From the NCBI RefSeq assembly GCF_001941625.1, contig NZ_CP016076.1:2108001-2172000 (forward strand): DNA of 64,000 bases. Direction: 5' to 3'. Shown here one piece after another: positions 61,899 to 64,000 of the stretch. Source of the stretch: Actinoalloteichus fjordicus. GTDB lineage: Bacteria > Actinomycetota > Actinomycetes > Mycobacteriales > Pseudonocardiaceae. The notes below the pieces were generated by a model that saw nothing but the letters and a program-made list of their open reading frames with translations, searched no databases and had not been told where the DNA came from. Position 1 is the stretch's first letter. Each line of letters opens with the position of its first letter. The translations under genes and the position numbers were made by a program.

Positions 61899-64000
61899 AT
61901 GGCCTACCCCAAGGTCCGTCTCACCGGTCCGGACACCGCAGGCGTGCCCGCGCAGCCGTTCTTCCCCGAGCTGGAGAACGCGGTGCTGTCCTACTGGTCG
62001 GCCGACGACACCTTCGCGGCGAGCGTGCAAGCCCGCCCCTCCGGAGAGAACGGCTCCAACGAGTTCGTCTTCTACGACGGCCCCCCCTTCGCCAACGGTC
62101 TTCCGCACTACGGGCACCTGCTCACCGGCTACGTCAAGGACGTCGTCCCCCGGTACCAGACCATGCGAGGCAGGCGTGTCGAACGCCGCTTCGGCTGGGA
62201 CTGCCACGGCCTGCCCGCCGAGGTGGAGGCCGAACGACAGCTCGGGATCGACCACAAGTCCCAGATCGAGGCCATGGGCGTCGACGTCTTCAACGACGCC
62301 TGCCGCACCTCGGTCCTGCGCTATACCGACCAGTGGCGCGACTACGTCACGCGCCAGGCCCGCTGGGTGGACTTCGACGACGACTACAAGACCCTCGACC
62401 TGGACTACATGGAAAGCGTCATGTGGGCCTTCAAGTCGCTCTGGGACAAGGGCCTGGTCTACGAGGGCTTCCGGGTCCTCTGGTACTGCTGGCGCTGCGA
62501 GACGCCGCTGTCCAATACCGAGACGAAGATGGACGACGTCTACCGGGACCGGCAGGACCCGGCGGTCACCGTCGCGATGCGGCTGGAGACCGGGGAGCGG
62601 GCCCTGATCTGGACGACGACGCCGTGGACCCTGCCCAGCAACCTCGCCATGGCCGTCCACCCGGACGTCGAGTACGTGACCGTCGAGCACGAGGGCGAGC
62701 GTTATCTCCTCGCCGAGGCCCGGCTGGCGCACTACGCCAGGGAGCTGGGCGAGGACGCCGCCGAGCGGATCGTGGCGCGCTGTACGGGCGCCGACCTGCT
62801 CGGTCGTCGGTACTCGCCGCCCTTCGACTTCTTCGCGGGCTGGGAGAACGCGCACCGCATCCTGGCCGCCGACTACGTCACCACCGAGGACGGCACCGGG
62901 ATCGTGCACATCGCCCCGGCCTTCGGTGAGGAGGACAAGGCGGTGACCGACGCGGCGGGCATCGACCCGGTCGTGCCGGTCGACTCGCGGGGGCGGTTCA
63001 CCAGCGAGGTCCCGCCGTACGAGGGGCAGCAGGTCTTCGAGGCGAACAAGGAGATCATCCGCGACCTCAAGGCGGCCGGGCTCCTGGTGCGCCACGAGAC
63101 CTATGACCACCCCTACCCGCACTGCTGGCGGTGCCGTAACCCGCTGATCCAGCGTGCGGTCTCCTCCTGGTTCGTCGCCGTGACCCGGTTCCGGGAGCGG
63201 ATGGTCGAGCTGAACCAGCAGATCGACTGGGTGCCGAGCCAGATCAGGGACGGGCAGTTCGGCAAGTGGTTGGAGGGCGCCAGGGACTGGTCGATCTCGC
63301 GGAACCGCTACTGGGGTTCGCCGATCCCGGTGTGGACCTCCGACGATCCGGCCTACCCGAGGGTCGACGTGTACGGCTCTCTCGACGAGCTGGAGCGGGA
63401 CTTCGGCGTGCGCCCGGAGGACCTGCACCGGCCGTACATCGACCGGCTGACCAGGCCTAACCCGGACGACCCGTCCGGGCGCTCCACCATGCGCCGGGTC
63501 CCCGAGGTGCTGGACTGCTGGTTCGAGTCGGGCTCGATGCCCTTCGCCCAGGTGCACTATCCCTTCGAGAACCGGGAGTGGTTCGAGCACCACTACCCCG
63601 GTGACTTCATCGTGGAGTACAACGGCCAGACCAGGGGGTGGTTCTACACGCTGCACGTGCTGGCCACCGCCCTGTTCGACCGGCCTGCGTTCCGCAACGT
63701 CGCCGCACACGGCATCGTGCTCGGCGACGACGGCCAGAAGATGTCGAAGTCGCTGCGCAACTATCCGGCCGTCGACGAGGTGTTCCAGCGGGACGGCTCG
63801 GACGCGATGCGCTGGTTCCTGATGGCCAGCCCGATCCTGCGCGGCGGCAACCTCATCGTCACCGAGCGCGGGGTGCGCGACGCGGTCCGACAGTCGGTTC
63901 TGCCGCTGTGGAACTCGTGGTACTTCCTCGCGCTCTACGCCAATGCGGAGTCGCTCGAGGGGGCCTCGCAGACCGATCCCGACTTCACCGAGCGGACGGG
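61899..64000 (+). CDS. ileS: Isoleucyl-tRNA synthetase, eukaryotic-like type (3' end beyond window)
   Basis: The first 700 residues of a class I synthetase; the gene continues past the window. The ATG has GAGGAG 8 bases upstream. The HIGH motif is [14 protein letters not shown] (HYGH form), followed by [18 protein letters not shown]. The editing domain has [14 protein letters not shown] and [16 protein letters not shown], with [13 protein letters not shown] near the core and KMSKS in [18 protein letters not shown] and the GLPAE-x-E block mark the type 2 (eukaryotic-like) enzyme, the form linked to low mupirocin sensitivity. A T-box controls it. Confidence 0.97.
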   Translation, partial: MAYPKVRLTGPDTAGVPAQPFFPELENAVLSYWSADDTFAASVQARPSGENGSNEFVFYDGPPFANGLPHYGHLLTGYVKDVVPRYQTMRGRRVERRFGWDCHGLPAEVEAERQLGIDHKSQIEAMGVDVFNDACRTSVLRYTDQWRDYVTRQARWVDFDDDYKTLDLDYMESVMWAFKSLWDKGLVYEGFRVLWYCWRCETPLSNTETKMDDVYRDRQDPAVTVAMRLETGERALIWTTTPWTLPSNLAMAVHPDVEYVTVEHEGERYLLAEARLAHYARELGEDAAERIVARCTGADLLGRRYSPPFDFFAGWENAHRILAADYVTTEDGTGIVHIAPAFGEEDKAVTDAAGIDPVVPVDSRGRFTSEVPPYEGQQVFEANKEIIRDLKAAGLLVRHETYDHPYPHCWRCRNPLIQRAVSSWFVAVTRFRERMVELNQQIDWVPSQIRDGQFGKWLEGARDWSISRNRYWGSPIPVWTSDDPAYPRVDVYGSLDELERDFGVRPEDLHRPYIDRLTRPNPDDPSGRSTMRRVPEVLDCWFESGSMPFAQVHYPFENREWFEHHYPGDFIVEYNGQTRGWFYTLHVLATALFDRPAFRNVAAHGIVLGDDGQKMSKSLRNYPAVDEVFQRDGSDAMRWFLMASPILRGGNLIVTERGVRDAVRQSVLPLWNSWYFLALYANAESLEGASQTDPDFTERT

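Overview
The window is high-GC chromosomal DNA with the gene content of a mycelial actinomycete of the Pseudonocardiaceae type. Supporting signs are SepF, DivIVA/Wag31 and no FtsA, an F420-dependent glucose-6-phosphate dehydrogenase, ThyX, a ClgR/PspA/PspM stress operon, and a translational T-box before ileS. Frequent ATGA/GTGA/TTGA stop-start overlaps show tightly packed operons. No rRNA, tRNA, insertion sequence or CRISPR array was found.

Left edge (1-1.5 kb, minus strand): three small precursor genes with mersacidin/lichenicidin-type leaders (W-K-D-P-E-[YF]-R near the N terminus, GG/GA before a Cys/Ser/Thr-rich core). They read towards the start of a probable class II synthetase (LanM) that is cut by the window edge. 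This is the most novel part of the window. One core begins TTWPC like haloduracin beta, and the other two share a C-x6-C tail and lack the usual CTLTxEC motif.

2-7 kb: a YcaQ-type DNA glycosylase, a DUF4097 protein, a HicB-like DNA-binding protein with palindromic upstream DNA, and a secreted M23 peptidase.

7-22 kb: a block in the same order as the Mycobacterium tuberculosis thyX-dapA-rnj-ftsK-argA-pgsA-clgR-pspA-pspM region. It includes rimO and cinA, a broken Phd-type antitoxin before ftsK, a secreted phospholipase A2, and an extra membrane/coiled-coil gene in the psp operon. A sigma-E-like promoter overlapping a ClgR box precedes clgR.

22-32 kb: a nucleobase permease, an orphan ParA ATPase, a methyltransferase, a DUF3040 protein, and a minus-strand moxR-DUF58-transglutaminase operon.

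32-64 kb: the division and cell wall (dcw) cluster, mraZ-rsmH-ftsL-ftsI-murE-murF-mraY-murD-ftsW-murG-murC-ftsQ, then ftsZ-pgeF-yggS-sepF-yggT-wag31-ileS (ileS truncated at the right edge). These genes make and export the peptidoglycan precursor, build the divisome and drive polar growth. Two departures from the usual layout stand out. A 0.47-kb non-coding block with 16-bp tandem repeats and a strong hairpin separates mraY from murD. An 8-kb metabolic insert (fgd, a DUF5753 regulator, pxpABC 5-oxoprolinase genes and a FGGY kinase) separates ftsQ from ftsZ. All function calls come from reading motifs by eye; no database search was run.
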